DNA of 64,000 nucleotides from Pollutimonas sp963712655. Its GTDB lineage: Bacteria; Pseudomonadota; Gammaproteobacteria; Burkholderiales; Burkholderiaceae_B. The stretch spans positions 868,001 through 932,000 of the forward strand of contig CAVQIT010000008.1 in assembly GCA_963712655.1 (NCBI GenBank), read 5' to 3'. Each line of letters begins with the position of its first letter. Position 1 is the first letter of the stretch. Of this stretch, positions 1-8,764 are shown piece after piece. Below the pieces are notes generated by a model. That model was not told the DNA's origin. It saw only the letters and a list, made by a program, of their open reading frames with translations, and ran no database searches. A program made the translations under genes and the position numbers.

Positions 1-1120
1 CGTCGCCCAACTGGAGAACGCCATGGTTGGGAATGCCTATGATGTCACCGGCATAGGCCTGATCCAGCAATTCGCGCCGCTGCGACAGGAAGGACACCAC
101 ATTGTTGGGGCGCATTTCCTTGCCGGTGCGCGAGACTTTCAGGCGCATGCCGCGGTCGAAGCGCCCCGAGCTTACACGCACAAAGGCAACCCGGTCGCGA
201 TGGGCCGGATCCATATTTGCCTGCACTTTGAACACTACGCCGCTGAATTTGGGTTCGTCGGGCCGTACTTCGCGCTGCAGGGCCGTGCGCGCGCCCGGCT
301 GTGGGGCCAGGTCGACCAGCGCATCCAGGACTTCCTGCACGCCAAAATTGTTGATGGCTGAACCGAAGAATACCGGCGTTTGCTTGCCGGCCAGGAAGGC
401 CGCCGGCTCAAAGGCGGGCGCGGCGGCGTTGATGAGTTCGATTTCGTCGTTGGCCTTGACGAAAGCGTCGCCGAACCGCTCGGCGATGGCGGGATTGTCC
501 AGCCCGTCGATCAGGTCATCGCTATTACCGCGCCGCTCCTGACCCGCGCGGAAAACACGCATGCGATTGCGGCGAATATCGAAGACGCCGCCGAACGAGC
601 GGCCCATGCCGACCGGCCAGGAAAAAGGCACGGCGTCCATGCCCAGATGCGATTCGATTTCAGACAGCAGATTGAGCGGTTCCTGGACTTCGCGATCCAG
701 TTTGTTGATGAAGGTGATGATGGGCGTATTGCGAGCCCGGCATACCTGCAGCAGGCGTATGGTTTGAGGCTCCACGCCATTGGCGGCGTCGATTACCATG
801 AGCGCGGCATCGACGGCGGTCAGCACCCGGTAGGTATCTTCGGAAAAGTCCTGGTGTCCGGGGGTGTCGAGCAGGTTGATGACGCAGTCGCGGTATTCCA
901 TTTGCATGACCGACGACGCCACCGAAATGCCGCGTTGCTTTTCGATTTCCATCCAGTCCGACGAGGCATGGCGGCTGGCCTTGCGAGCCTTGACGCTGCC
1001 GGCGATCTGGATCGCGCCTGCGAACAGCAGGAGCTTTTCCGTAAGCGTGGTCTTGCCTGCGTCAGGGTGGGAAATAATGGCAAATGTGCGTCGCCGCGCG
1101 ACTTCTTGGGTAATGCTCAT
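1..1120 (-). CDS. prfC: Peptide chain release factor 3 (partial, C-terminus beyond window start)
   Basis: RF3 is the translational GTPase that removes RF1/RF2 from the ribosome after peptide release. On the minus strand an ATG at 1120 opens a frame (MSITQEVARRRTFAIISHPD...) that stays open to base 1, about 373 codons of an expected ~530. Visible GTPase motifs are the P-loop SHPDAGKTT (residues ~17-25), the switch II element LDTPGHQDFSEDTYR (~85-100) and NKLDRE (~140). GTP-binding and early beta-barrel domains are present and the C-terminal domain is missing only because the window ends. The frame shows no interruption. The next gene (LysE type) is on the same strand, with 64 bases between them. 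Family assignment is near certain from these motifs. Confidence 0.95.
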   Translation of the reverse strand, partial: MSITQEVARRRTFAIISHPDAGKTTLTEKLLLFAGAIQIAGSVKARKASRHASSDWMEIEKQRGISVASSVMQMEYRDCVINLLDTPGHQDFSEDTYRVLTAVDAALMVIDAANGVEPQTIRLLQVCRARNTPIITFINKLDREVQEPLNLLSEIESHLGMDAVPFSWPVGMGRSFGGVFDIRRNRMRVFRAGQERRGNSDDLIDGLDNPAIAERFGDAFVKANDEIELINAAAPAFEPAAFLAGKQTPVFFGSAINNFGVQEVLDALVDLAPQPGARTALQREVRPDEPKFSGVVFKVQANMDPAHRDRVAFVRVSSGRFDRGMRLKVSRTGKEMRPNNVVSFLSQRRELLDQAYAGDIIGIPNHGVLQLGD

Positions 1121-1184
1121 AGTTCGATTTTAGCGTGTGTTCCCGCCGGGGCCGGCAAATGGCCATCCCCGGCGGGACACAAGG

Positions 1185-1814
1185 TTATTTGTGATGGCTG
1201 AACGAAGCCAGGACGGTGCCGGCCAGGATGAACAGCGTGCCGAATGTGCGATTAAGCCAGCGAATGTGCCGGGGGTTGCGCAGCAATTTCAACATGCGGG
1301 AAGCCAGCGTGGTGTAGCACCCCATGGCCACCAGGTCGGTAAAGCACAGGGTGGCGGCGATTGCCGCATATTGCATGGTCAGCGGCTGCGATAAATTCAG
1401 GAACTGGGGTACGACGGCCAGCAGGAATACCGTGCCTTTGGGATTGGCGACGTTGATCAGGCAGCCGCGCATGATAAGTTCGCGTATCTTGAAGGGCGCG
1501 GGTTCGCCGGATTCGACTGCCACCGGCGCCGCGTCAGTGCGGAACTGTTTCCACCCAAGGTAGATCAGGTAGCCCACGCCCAGCCACTTGATGATGCCGA
1601 AGGCCAGTTCGGAAGCCGCCAGCAGCGCGCCCAGTCCCACCGCCACCACCACGAACTGGATCAGTATGCCCATGATCAGGCCGGCTGTGGTCCAGTAGCC
1701 CCGCCTGAAGCCGTACTTCAGGCCGGAGGCCATGGCCGCGATGGCGCCGGGCCCGGGCGAAAAAGAAATCGCCCAGGAAGCGGCAAAGAAAGCGAGCCAG
1801 GTGGAAAAGGACAT
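1185..1814 (-). CDS. LysE/RhtB-family amino-acid exporter
   Basis: A 209-residue hydrophobic protein of the usual LysE/RhtB length. The N-terminus (FFAASWAISFSPGPGAIAAM) carries the family signature around SPGPG at residues ~19-23, and NPKGTVFLLAVVPQF at ~125-140 is the second conserved stretch. Five to six membrane segments are apparent. Members export neutral or basic amino acids or homoserine lactones across the inner membrane; the substrate cannot be read from the sequence. It sits between rhlE and prfC on the same strand, 39 bases after rhlE, so co-transcription with rhlE is possible. No regulatory site stands out. Confidence 0.9.
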   Translation of the reverse strand: MSFSTWLAFFAASWAISFSPGPGAIAAMASGLKYGFRRGYWTTAGLIMGILIQFVVVAVGLGALLAASELAFGIIKWLGVGYLIYLGWKQFRTDAAPVAVESGEPAPFKIRELIMRGCLINVANPKGTVFLLAVVPQFLNLSQPLTMQYAAIAATLCFTDLVAMGCYTTLASRMLKLLRNPRHIRWLNRTFGTLFILAGTVLASFSHHK

Positions 1815-1853
1815 GAGGGGTTGCCGTGTTGGAAAGTTGCGAAATAATACGCC

Positions 1854-3281
1854 TTATTTTCCAAGCAAAGCAGGGCGCGGTCCGTTGGCGTTGCGGCTGG
1901 GGCCGCTGCGTGGGCGAGCCTGTCCGGCCGGCGCGCCTGCCGGGCGGTGTGCGCCGGCGGGCCGGGCGGCGCCGTTTTCCGGACGCGCGCTGCCTGCCGA
2001 GCGGCGCGTGTCGCCGGAGCGGCCGCTGGGCCGGGCGCCGGAATTGGCGCCGCCGGTTTTGCGCGGCGCATTCGAGCGGCGGGCCGGGCGGTCATCGTCG
2101 GCCCGGACATGGGCCGGTTCCGCCTTGACCATATCGGGCGACCAGCCTTCGATCGTCGTGCGTTCGATAGGACGCTTGATGACTTTTTCGATGGCGCTCA
2201 GCAGCTTGAGTTCGGTCCTGTCGACCAGCGACAAGGCCGAGCCTTCGCTGCCTGCGCGGCCGGTGCGTCCAATACGGTGTACGTAGTCTTCCGGCACGTT
2301 GGGCAGTTCGAAATTGACGACATGCGGCAATTGGTCGATGTCGATGCCGCGCGCGGCGATGTCGGTGGCGACCAGTACGGCGACCTTGCCGTCTTTGAAG
2401 CCGGCCAGCGCGCGCGTGCGGGCCGCCTGGCTTTTGTTGCCATGGATGGCGGCGGCCGAGAGGCCGTCTTTCACCAGCTTTTCGGCCAGGCGGTTGGCGC
2501 CGTGCTTGGTGCGGGTAAAGACCAGCACCTGATGCCAGCCGCTTTCGCGGATGATGAAACTGAGCAGATCGCGCTTGTGCGATTGCTCGGTCATTACCAT
2601 GCGCTGCGTAACCAATTCCGATGCCGTATTGCGCTGGGCGACCGAAATTTCAGCCGGATTGGTCAACACGCCCTTGGACAGTTCGCGGATTTCATCCGAG
2701 AACGTGGCGGAAAACAGCAGGTTCTGGCGCGTGCGGGGCAACATGGCAATAATGCGGCGGATGTCGCGGATAAAGCCCATGTCCAGCATGCGATCGGCTT
2801 CGTCGAGCACGAAAATTTCGACGGCGGACAGATCCACGGTTTTTTGCTGGGCGTGGTCGAGCAGGCGGCCGGGAGTGGCCACCAGGATATCCAGCGGTTT
2901 GCGCAGGGCGTTTATTTGCGGATTGATATTGACGCCGCCGAACATCACCATTGAGCGTATCGAGGTGTGCTGGCTATAGGTGCGTACGGACTCTTCCACC
3001 TGGGCGGTCAGTTCGCGAGTGGGGGTCAGGATCAGTACGCGCGGTTGGCCGGGCTTGCGCGTTTGCGCCGGTGTTTGCAACAGCCGGTGCAGGATGGGCA
3101 GCGTAAAACCCGCGGTCTTGCCGGTGCCTGTTTGCGCGGCGGCCAGCAGGTCGCCGCCTTTCATGACTTGTGGAATGGCCTGTGCCTGGATGGGCGTGGG
3201 GTGCACATAACCGGTATCTGTAACGGCACGCAATAGCGGTTCTGCCAGCCCAAGGGAGGCAAAGGTAATTTGGGTATTCAA
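1854..3281 (-). CDS. rhlE: DEAD-box ATP-dependent RNA helicase RhlE, TTG start
   Basis: A 475-residue DEAD-box helicase with the full motif set: Q-motif region (FASLGLAEPLLRAV), motif I AQTGTGKT, Ia PTREL, II VLDEADRMLDMGF, III SATF, and VI HRIGRTGRAG. A basic, low-complexity Arg/Gly/Ala/Pro tail of about 100 residues follows, as usual in RhlE. RhlE unwinds RNA in ribosome maturation and mRNA decay. I place the start at TTG 3281 because GGAG stands 7 bases upstream and the protein then begins exactly where family members do (LNTQITFASLG). The open frame continues upstream to 3359 but without family similarity. The tail ends in PALLGK just before the LysE-type gene. Confidence 0.93.
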   Translation of the reverse strand: MNTQITFASLGLAEPLLRAVTDTGYVHPTPIQAQAIPQVMKGGDLLAAAQTGTGKTAGFTLPILHRLLQTPAQTRKPGQPRVLILTPTRELTAQVEESVRTYSQHTSIRSMVMFGGVNINPQINALRKPLDILVATPGRLLDHAQQKTVDLSAVEIFVLDEADRMLDMGFIRDIRRIIAMLPRTRQNLLFSATFSDEIRELSKGVLTNPAEISVAQRNTASELVTQRMVMTEQSHKRDLLSFIIRESGWHQVLVFTRTKHGANRLAEKLVKDGLSAAAIHGNKSQAARTRALAGFKDGKVAVLVATDIAARGIDIDQLPHVVNFELPNVPEDYVHRIGRTGRAGSEGSALSLVDRTELKLLSAIEKVIKRPIERTTIEGWSPDMVKAEPAHVRADDDRPARRSNAPRKTGGANSGARPSGRSGDTRRSAGSARPENGAARPAGAHRPAGAPAGQARPRSGPSRNANGPRPALLGK

Positions 3282-3634
3282 GAAATAACTCCAGCGACAG
3301 CCTATCGCTCGAGTTGAGAGATACCAATCTAGGCAGACGATAAAAGAAGTTGAGAGCAAAAAAGCTCAGGCAAGGCACGAATAGCTTGCAAGACACGTGT
3401 TGACTGGTGCGACACGTAATCCAGCATTATAGCGTAAACGGCGGGGATCGGTGAATATCCTGTTGTGGCGGCCCCGGGCGGCCGCTGGCCGCCGCGATAA
3501 GCCGGCACGGTGAAGGCTGGCCCTGTCAAGTTTGGTCAAACATTTATTAACATGGATTGTTTTGTTTCAGGCATATTGGCAGAGTCTGCGCAAACTGCTG
3601 TAATTTGCGCGTTACCTTCTTCGGGCTCGCCATA
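3282..3634. other. 353-bp intergenic region between divergent rhlE and lemA
   Basis: I see no gene here; the short open frame on the minus strand at 3329-3529 has no family character. The region contains the rhlE promoter (see 3426-3431) and about 140 bases of rhlE leader. The lemA side (3535-3634) is AT-richer and should hold the lemA promoter, but I cannot place confident -35/-10 boxes. Confidence 0.5.
3426..3431 (-). promoter_or_regulatory. Perfect -10 box (TATAAT) for rhlE
   Basis: Read on the minus strand, TATAAT lies here with a weak -35-like TTCACC about 18 bases upstream. Transcription would start near 3419. This gives rhlE an untranslated leader of roughly 138 bases. Assignment is by consensus only. 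Confidence 0.5.
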
Positions 3635-4246
3635 ATGAAACGTGTACTGCTGTTTATTTTCCTGCCTATGTTGTCGGTGTTGCTGGCCGGTTGCGGCTAT
3701 AACGATATCCAGCGCCTGGACGAACAGGTAAAGAGCGCATGGTCGCAAGCATTGAATCAGTATGAGCGCCGGGCCGAGCTGGTTCCCAAGCTGGTGAATT
3801 CGGTGAATGCCTACATGGTCAACGAGCGCGCCGTCTTGACCCAGGTGACCGAGGCCCGCTCCAAAGTGGGCAGTATCCAGATTAGCGCGAAAGACCTTGA
3901 AAACCCGGAATTGATGGCCCGCTTCAATCAGGCGCAGGGGCAATTGTCTTCGGCGCTGTCGCGCCTGATCGCGGTGTCGGAAAACTATCCGCAGCTTAAA
4001 AGCGACGGCCTGTTTCGTGATTTGATGACGCAGCTCGAGGGTACTGAAAACCGCATTGCCACTGAACGGGGCCGGTATGTGCAGGCGGTGCAGGAATACA
4101 ACCTGATCGTGCGTCAGTTTCCCACCCTTATTACCGCCAAGATTTTCGGCTATGGCACTATTGAAAATTACGGCGTGTCCAAGCAGGATCAAATCACTAA
4201 AGATCCCGAGGTCAAATTCACCTTGCCCGAGCCTGGCAAGTCTTAA
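3635..4246 (+). CDS. lemA: LemA-family lipoprotein
   Basis: A 203-residue LemA protein. The start at ATG 3635 gives a lipoprotein signal peptide (MKRVLLFIFLPMLSVLLAGC) with lipobox LAGC, so Cys20 is the predicted lipidation site. The open frame extends 26 codons upstream, but that part is not a signal sequence. The helical LemA core follows (LDEQVKSAWSQALNQYERRAELVPKLVN in the family pattern). LemA proteins are envelope helical bundles of unclear function, commonly next to TPM-domain genes, as here (two follow). The product is probably anchored to the membrane and forms one operon with the next two genes. Confidence 0.92.
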   Translation: MKRVLLFIFLPMLSVLLAGCGYNDIQRLDEQVKSAWSQALNQYERRAELVPKLVNSVNAYMVNERAVLTQVTEARSKVGSIQISAKDLENPELMARFNQAQGQLSSALSRLIAVSENYPQLKSDGLFRDLMTQLEGTENRIATERGRYVQAVQEYNLIVRQFPTLITAKIFGYGTIENYGVSKQDQITKDPEVKFTLPEPGKS

Positions 4247-4341
4247 TTTCTTGATAATGTGGAATTCGCGCCCTTGGCGTTGATCCGGCATACACCAGGC
4301 CGAAAACGATGGTTTGCGGCTTGCCGCCGGAAAGGATGAAA

Positions 4342-5295
4342 ATGAAGCTTGTCATGCGAGCCCGCTTCGGCGATAAAGGCCTGTCCGCCGATAAGACCGC
4401 GGCCCGTTTGTTCCACAGCCTGGTCTTGCTTCTTCTGTTTGCGATGGCATCGTTCGCGCATGCCGCGCCGGCTCCCGTGCCTGAGCTGAAAAGCTGGGTC
4501 ACCGACCAGACCGGCACATTGGATTCCAACACCCAGACTTATTTAAGCGAGACATTGGCGGGGCTGGAAAAGCGCAAAGGCGCGCAAATTGCCGTGCTGC
4601 TTGTTCCGACGACCGGCGATGACACCATAGAAAGCTATGCCAGGCGTGTTTTTGACCAATGGCGCCTGGGCCGTGAAAAAGTCGACGATGGCATATTGTT
4701 CGTGGTGGCCAAAGATGACCGCAAGTTGCGCATCGAAGTCGGCTATGGCCTGGAAGGCGCTGTGCCCGATTTGCTGGCCGGACGGATTATCCGCGAACAG
4801 GTTACGCCCAAATTCAAGCAGGACGATTATGCGGGCGGAGTTACGGCGGGGGTGGAAAGCCTGATCAAGCTGGTCGATGGCGAACCGCTGCCGCCCGCGG
4901 CAGCCAACAGCCAGGCCGATGCGGACGACGACTCGCCGGTTGTCATGCTGTTGCCTTTGGCCGTCATGACTTTCTTCATGCCGGCCGCGTTCGCCGCTTT
5001 TGCCGCGGGCATCTTTGTTTTCCTGATGTTCGGCAGTATTGGTTTCGGCATTCTGGCCGCGATTCTTGCCTTTGTATTGAGCTTTATCGGCCGCCAATTC
5101 GGCGCGGGAGGCAAAGGCAGCGCGGCCCGCGCTTCGCGCCGGGGCGGCATCATAGGAGGCCTGGGAGGCGGCTTTGGCGGAGGTTTCGGCGGAGGCGGCG
5201 GTTTTGGAGGCGGGGGCGGTTTCGGAGGTGGTGGAGGCGGGGCTAGCGGCGGAGGTGGCGGCAGTGGTGGCGGCGGCGCTTCGGGTAGCTGGTAA
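4342..5295 (+). CDS. TPM-domain (YgcG/DUF477-type) membrane protein with Gly-rich tail
   Basis: About 317 residues from ATG 4342. I chose this start because GGAAAGG (4329-4335) is 6 bases upstream; ATG 4336 and an upstream start at 4309 are alternatives. A signal peptide (LVLLLLFAMASFAHA) is followed by a TPM domain with the typical TDQTGTLDSNTQTYL opening and KLRIEVGYGLEGAVPD. A long hydrophobic region (LPLAVMTFFMPAAFAAFAAG and more) comes next, and the final ~50 residues are almost only Gly with Phe/Ser (GGGFGGG repeats, ending SGSW). TPM proteins act at the envelope, in some cases linked to membrane-protein turnover. It follows lemA by 95 bases and precedes a second TPM gene. Confidence 0.88.
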   Translation: MKLVMRARFGDKGLSADKTAARLFHSLVLLLLFAMASFAHAAPAPVPELKSWVTDQTGTLDSNTQTYLSETLAGLEKRKGAQIAVLLVPTTGDDTIESYARRVFDQWRLGREKVDDGILFVVAKDDRKLRIEVGYGLEGAVPDLLAGRIIREQVTPKFKQDDYAGGVTAGVESLIKLVDGEPLPPAAANSQADADDDSPVVMLLPLAVMTFFMPAAFAAFAAGIFVFLMFGSIGFGILAAILAFVLSFIGRQFGAGGKGSAARASRRGGIIGGLGGGFGGGFGGGGGFGGGGGFGGGGGGASGGGGGSGGGGASGSW

Positions 5296-5366
5296 TCGTT
5301 GCCTTGCCATGTTTTTCCGGCAGCGGGCCGCAGCGAAATAATCGTAAATAACGGGCAAGGAGCGAT

Positions 5367-5873
5367 ATGCATCGACAGCACGGGAAATGGAAAGAGCTGA
5401 CCGGCTGGGCAGGCCTGGAGGGGCATTGGCTGCGCCGCAAACACTTTACCCCCGAGGTGTTGGCGCGGATTGCCGACCGCATCAAGCAGAGCGAGCTCGA
5501 TCACACGGGCGAACTGATGGTTGCCATAGAGGCCGTAAGCCCGGCTCATGAACCCAACAGCCACTACCGCGCCCTGGAGGTATTCGGACGCTTGCGGGTT
5601 TGGGATACGCCGCTGAACACCGGGGTGCTGTTGTATCTGTCCCTGGACAGGCACCGTATTGAAATCATTGCCGATCGCGCCATTGCCGCCCCCGACCAGC
5701 TTTGGGAACAGATTTGCGGCCAGTTGCAGGCCAGGCTGCAGCACAAGGATTACTGTGCGGGCATACTCGCGGCGATCGATGGCATTGAAGCCATATTGCG
5801 TACTCGTTGTCCGTCCTTGCCGCAAGGCCGGGACAACACCGATGACTTGCCTAACGGGCCGGTGTTGCTATGA
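5367..5873 (+). CDS. Second, soluble TPM-domain protein
   Basis: A 168-residue protein without signal peptide or membrane segments. It contains a TPM-like domain: IADRIKQSELDHTGELMVAIEAV, then a segment around LRVWDTPLNTGVLLYLSLDRHRIEIIADRAI and a final HKDYCAGILAAIDGIEAIL helix. AAGGAGCG lies just upstream of ATG 5367. This is the short cytoplasmic companion often found after LemA and the membrane TPM protein, so the three genes likely work together. The exact role is unknown. It converges on the GTPase gene that ends at 5899, leaving only 25 bases between. Confidence 0.85.
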   Translation: MHRQHGKWKELTGWAGLEGHWLRRKHFTPEVLARIADRIKQSELDHTGELMVAIEAVSPAHEPNSHYRALEVFGRLRVWDTPLNTGVLLYLSLDRHRIEIIADRAIAAPDQLWEQICGQLQARLQHKDYCAGILAAIDGIEAILRTRCPSLPQGRDNTDDLPNGPVLL

Positions 5874-5898
5874 AGGACGCGCCGGTGGCCGCCATGGT

Positions 5899-7326
5899 TC
5901 AGCCCGGCGGCTTGGCCAGCTTGGCCGCAAGCTCGCGTATAAGCTGTTCGCGCCGCGTTCCGGGGATATGATTGTCGGCCAGGCTGGACCATTGCGGCTG
6001 GCTGCGCGCTTCAAGCAGTTCATCGGGAAGATCTTCGTTGCGCCATGCTTCGATAACCGTATGCCCGGACGAAGCGCCCGCTTCGGCGGGCAGCCACGGC
6101 TCCAGCTGTATCGGGCCTTGCGCCGCGTGGCCGCGCTGTTCCAGCGCCTGAACCAAGGCCAGTTGGCGTATGGCAAGCAGGCGCAATACCGCATCGTCCA
6201 CGCTCAGTTCCTGATACCCCTTTAAACGCCCCAGAACACGCTTGCCCAGCTTGTCGGCGCCTTGCCACAGGCCGCCGGCGGCCGCGCCCAGCAAGGTCGC
6301 GGCCCCCAGGCTGATGCCGGCCGTGAATACGTCGAGCGTCGCCCCGGCCATTGCGCCGGCCGCCATCCCTTTGCTTACCTGGATGCCTACCTCTTTCAAG
6401 GCCTGGGGGTGAAACAAGTCCATGCCCCAGCGCTCGCCTTCCAGGGGAAGGGTGTGGGCCGGAAAGTCGCGGGTATTGAAGTTGTAGCGTTTCAGCAAGG
6501 CGCGCACGCACAGGTCTTCGCGCATCCGCACTTTCTTGCGCAGGGCTTGCGTCGTGTTTTCGAGCGCTTGCGCATCGGGCTCGCTGGACAGATGCCACGC
6601 CGCCACATCAATCAGCATCTCGGCAATCAGGCGCATGGCATCATGGCGGCGAATCTCGCGCTGTTGCGCGACATCCTGTTTGAGCCGTTGCAGTTGGCCC
6701 GCATGCCGGTCCATCAGCAAAGCCAGTTTGTCGTACAGTTGCGCCTCGCCATCGAGGGCGGGCGCGATCGTGTCGAATTCGATGATGGCGTGCAAGCCCA
6801 GGCGCCCCAGCGCTTCGCGCCATGCGGCCAGGCACTGCCGGGGGCTGTGGGTAAAGTTCAGCACCGGCACGATGGGATGGCCGCAACTGGCAAGGATGGC
6901 GAGCTCGTCCTTGTGCTTGCCCAGCACCGGGTCGCGTACATCCACCACATACAGTCCGGCATCGCAGTCCAGCAATTTGTTCAGCACCCGGGCCTCTTGC
7001 TCGAAGCGCCGCTTGCTTTCAGGGCTTTGCAGGAAACGGCGTATGCGCTCGGGGCCGTCCACGCGTTCGCCCGCCTGGGTCAAGTGGTCGAAATAATCCA
7101 GCAGCGCAATGCCGTCTTCCATGCCGGGGGTGTCGTACAGTTCGACGACGACCGCGCCGTCCACCAGCAAGCGAGCCCCTTCCACATGGCGTGTGGTGCC
7201 GGGGCTGTCTTGCACGACGCCAAAGCCTGGATCGCGAATGAGAGTACGCAATAGCGAGGTCTTGCCGGTATTGGTGTGGCCCACGACAGCAAGGCGCAAG
7301 GGTTCTTCATGGCTGGGCATGGGCAT
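5899..7326 (-). CDS. GTPase with DUF3482 domain
   Basis: A 475-residue protein from the ATG at 7326, which has AAAGGA 5 bases upstream. The open frame runs further upstream inside DUF2868 but is a shadow there. The N-terminal Era/TrmE-like G domain shows the P-loop GHTNTGKTS (~15), DSPGTTRHVE (switch I region), YDTPGMED (G3) and VLNFTH near the usual NKxD position, where the classic motif is absent. The C-terminal DUF3482 part includes Ala/Gly-rich hydrophobic stretches (GMAAGAMAGATLDVFTAGIS) that could insert into membrane. It overlaps the upstream DUF2868 gene by about 20 bases, so the pair is translationally coupled. Function is undetermined; a membrane-remodelling or sensing GTPase is an inference. 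Confidence 0.85.
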   Translation of the reverse strand: MPMPSHEEPLRLAVVGHTNTGKTSLLRTLIRDPGFGVVQDSPGTTRHVEGARLLVDGAVVVELYDTPGMEDGIALLDYFDHLTQAGERVDGPERIRRFLQSPESKRRFEQEARVLNKLLDCDAGLYVVDVRDPVLGKHKDELAILASCGHPIVPVLNFTHSPRQCLAAWREALGRLGLHAIIEFDTIAPALDGEAQLYDKLALLMDRHAGQLQRLKQDVAQQREIRRHDAMRLIAEMLIDVAAWHLSSEPDAQALENTTQALRKKVRMREDLCVRALLKRYNFNTRDFPAHTLPLEGERWGMDLFHPQALKEVGIQVSKGMAAGAMAGATLDVFTAGISLGAATLLGAAAGGLWQGADKLGKRVLGRLKGYQELSVDDAVLRLLAIRQLALVQALEQRGHAAQGPIQLEPWLPAEAGASSGHTVIEAWRNEDLPDELLEARSQPQWSSLADNHIPGTRREQLIRELAAKLAKPPG

Positions 7327-8764
7327 CCTTTGCGATGGCATTGCCGGATGGTTCGGCGGCAAGCCAGGCCAGAGCGGACTCCAGGCCGGCATGCAATTGC
7401 TCGGGATTGAAGCCGGCGGCGGCGAGGCGTGCTTGCCAGGCGTCGGCGCGCGCATCGTCGCTGGTGTGGGCAGCCAGGCCATGCAGGGCGATGTGCGCCT
7501 GCTCAGCCAGACTGGCCAGTTCGGCCAACAGGGCGATGGTGCCGCGGTCGGGGGTCTGCCGCGCGTCGCACACCAGCAGCAGCCGCCGGGGAGCTTGCTG
7601 CTGGAAGCGATCCAGCAGGTTTTTGCGTTCCAGGCGGGTGTCGATGATGCCCAGGTCGGTAACGACGGCTGGCAGGTCGGCGGGAGGCCATGGGGTTTCC
7701 GGCGCAAGCTCTATGCCTATCAGCAAGGGCTGCCGTAGTTCGTTCGGCATATGGGGGCGCGATCGAATGCGGGCCTGGTATTCGGGCGTGTCCGGTGCGT
7801 CTATGCCGGCGTTCTCGCTAGTCGGGGCCAGGCGCTCGCGAAGTTCGGCATAGCCCGGCAGGCTTTCGTCCAGGCGGATCGCCGCGACATTCTTGCGGGC
7901 GACAATCAGGCTCAGGACCAGGCAGAGCGCGCGCGGCAAGAGCCCGTAAGCCACCACGCAGCCTATCAGCCAATTGGACCACAAGGCTTGCGCGGATCCG
8001 GGCAATGCCTGCAGCCCATCGCTGGCGCGCACCATGGCTTCGGGCGGCATGGCAAAGCCCAGGTGGGCAGGCAGCCACCCCAGGATAGCGGTCAGCGACA
8101 CGAAGGTGTCGGCCGACAACAGCGTCGTTTCCCAATTGAATCCATAGCGGCGGGCCGACAACACGGCCAGCAGGGCAAGCAGCATGCTCAGCAGCGCGCT
8201 TGCCCATAAAGCATGGCTGATGGCCCCCAGTATCCAGCGCAGGGCGTTGTTGCGGCCCAGCACTTCGACGAGCGCGCGCGGGACCAGGGCGGCATCGGGG
8301 CCGCGCGCCAGTTTGCGCGTAAGCCATAACCACAGTTCGCCCAGCCAAGTGCCGCCGGCGCTTTTGACCGTGAAGCTCAATAGCCAGAACAGGAAGGCCA
8401 GCGAATTCAGCCCCAGCATGGCGGTCAGCGCCAGCAATATATTGACTGACCGGCTGCCATCGCCCAGTGCGCCCAGCGCCGTTGCGCCGCCGGCCAGTAT
8501 GGCGGCCGCCAGCATGCCTGACAGCGCCAGCCTTGAGCCCCGCGTCCATTTTGCAATCAGCAGATCGAGTTTTTCGCGCTGCCCCAGGAGCCGGGCACGC
8601 AGCAGTATCTTTTGGACCAGCCCCTGCCCGCGTCCCTGCGCGCGGGCGCGGCGCACTTCGCCGGCGTCTTCCAGCGGCCCCCACAGCGATTCGCGCAGGC
8701 GCAGCGTTTCGGCCAGCCAGTAATCGGCGAATGCCGGCGCGCCCGGCCTGTTCCGGTCAGGCAT
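7307..8764 (-). CDS. DUF2868 integral membrane protein, partner of DUF3482 GTPase
   Basis: A 485-residue protein with several hydrophobic segments (LALSGMLAAAILAGGATALG; NILLALTAMLGLNSLAFLFW; ALWASALLSMLLALLAVLSA; LIGCVVAYGLLPRALCLVLS), consistent with four to five membrane spans, then a soluble C-terminal region of ~190 residues. DUF2868 genes regularly precede DUF3482 GTPases in betaproteobacteria; this is the same arrangement, with the stop inside the next gene's start. The start ATG at 8764 overlaps the stop of the YkvA-like gene by 8 bases. The trio therefore looks like one operon. The product probably tethers the GTPase to the inner membrane (inference). Confidence 0.85.
   Translation of the reverse strand: MPDRNRPGAPAFADYWLAETLRLRESLWGPLEDAGEVRRARAQGRGQGLVQKILLRARLLGQREKLDLLIAKWTRGSRLALSGMLAAAILAGGATALGALGDGSRSVNILLALTAMLGLNSLAFLFWLLSFTVKSAGGTWLGELWLWLTRKLARGPDAALVPRALVEVLGRNNALRWILGAISHALWASALLSMLLALLAVLSARRYGFNWETTLLSADTFVSLTAILGWLPAHLGFAMPPEAMVRASDGLQALPGSAQALWSNWLIGCVVAYGLLPRALCLVLSLIVARKNVAAIRLDESLPGYAELRERLAPTSENAGIDAPDTPEYQARIRSRPHMPNELRQPLLIGIELAPETPWPPADLPAVVTDLGIIDTRLERKNLLDRFQQQAPRRLLLVCDARQTPDRGTIALLAELASLAEQAHIALHGLAAHTSDDARADAWQARLAAAGFNPEQLHAGLESALAWLAAEPSGNAIAKDAHAQP

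Noticed and set aside
380..1201. A 273-residue plus-strand frame in the prfC region
   Set aside because: The minus strand encodes an unmistakable RF3 through the same bases.
5150..5292. GGC/GGA-rich repeats considered as a repeat element or CRISPR-like array
   Set aside because: They are codons of the Gly-rich tail of a TPM protein, in frame to the stop.
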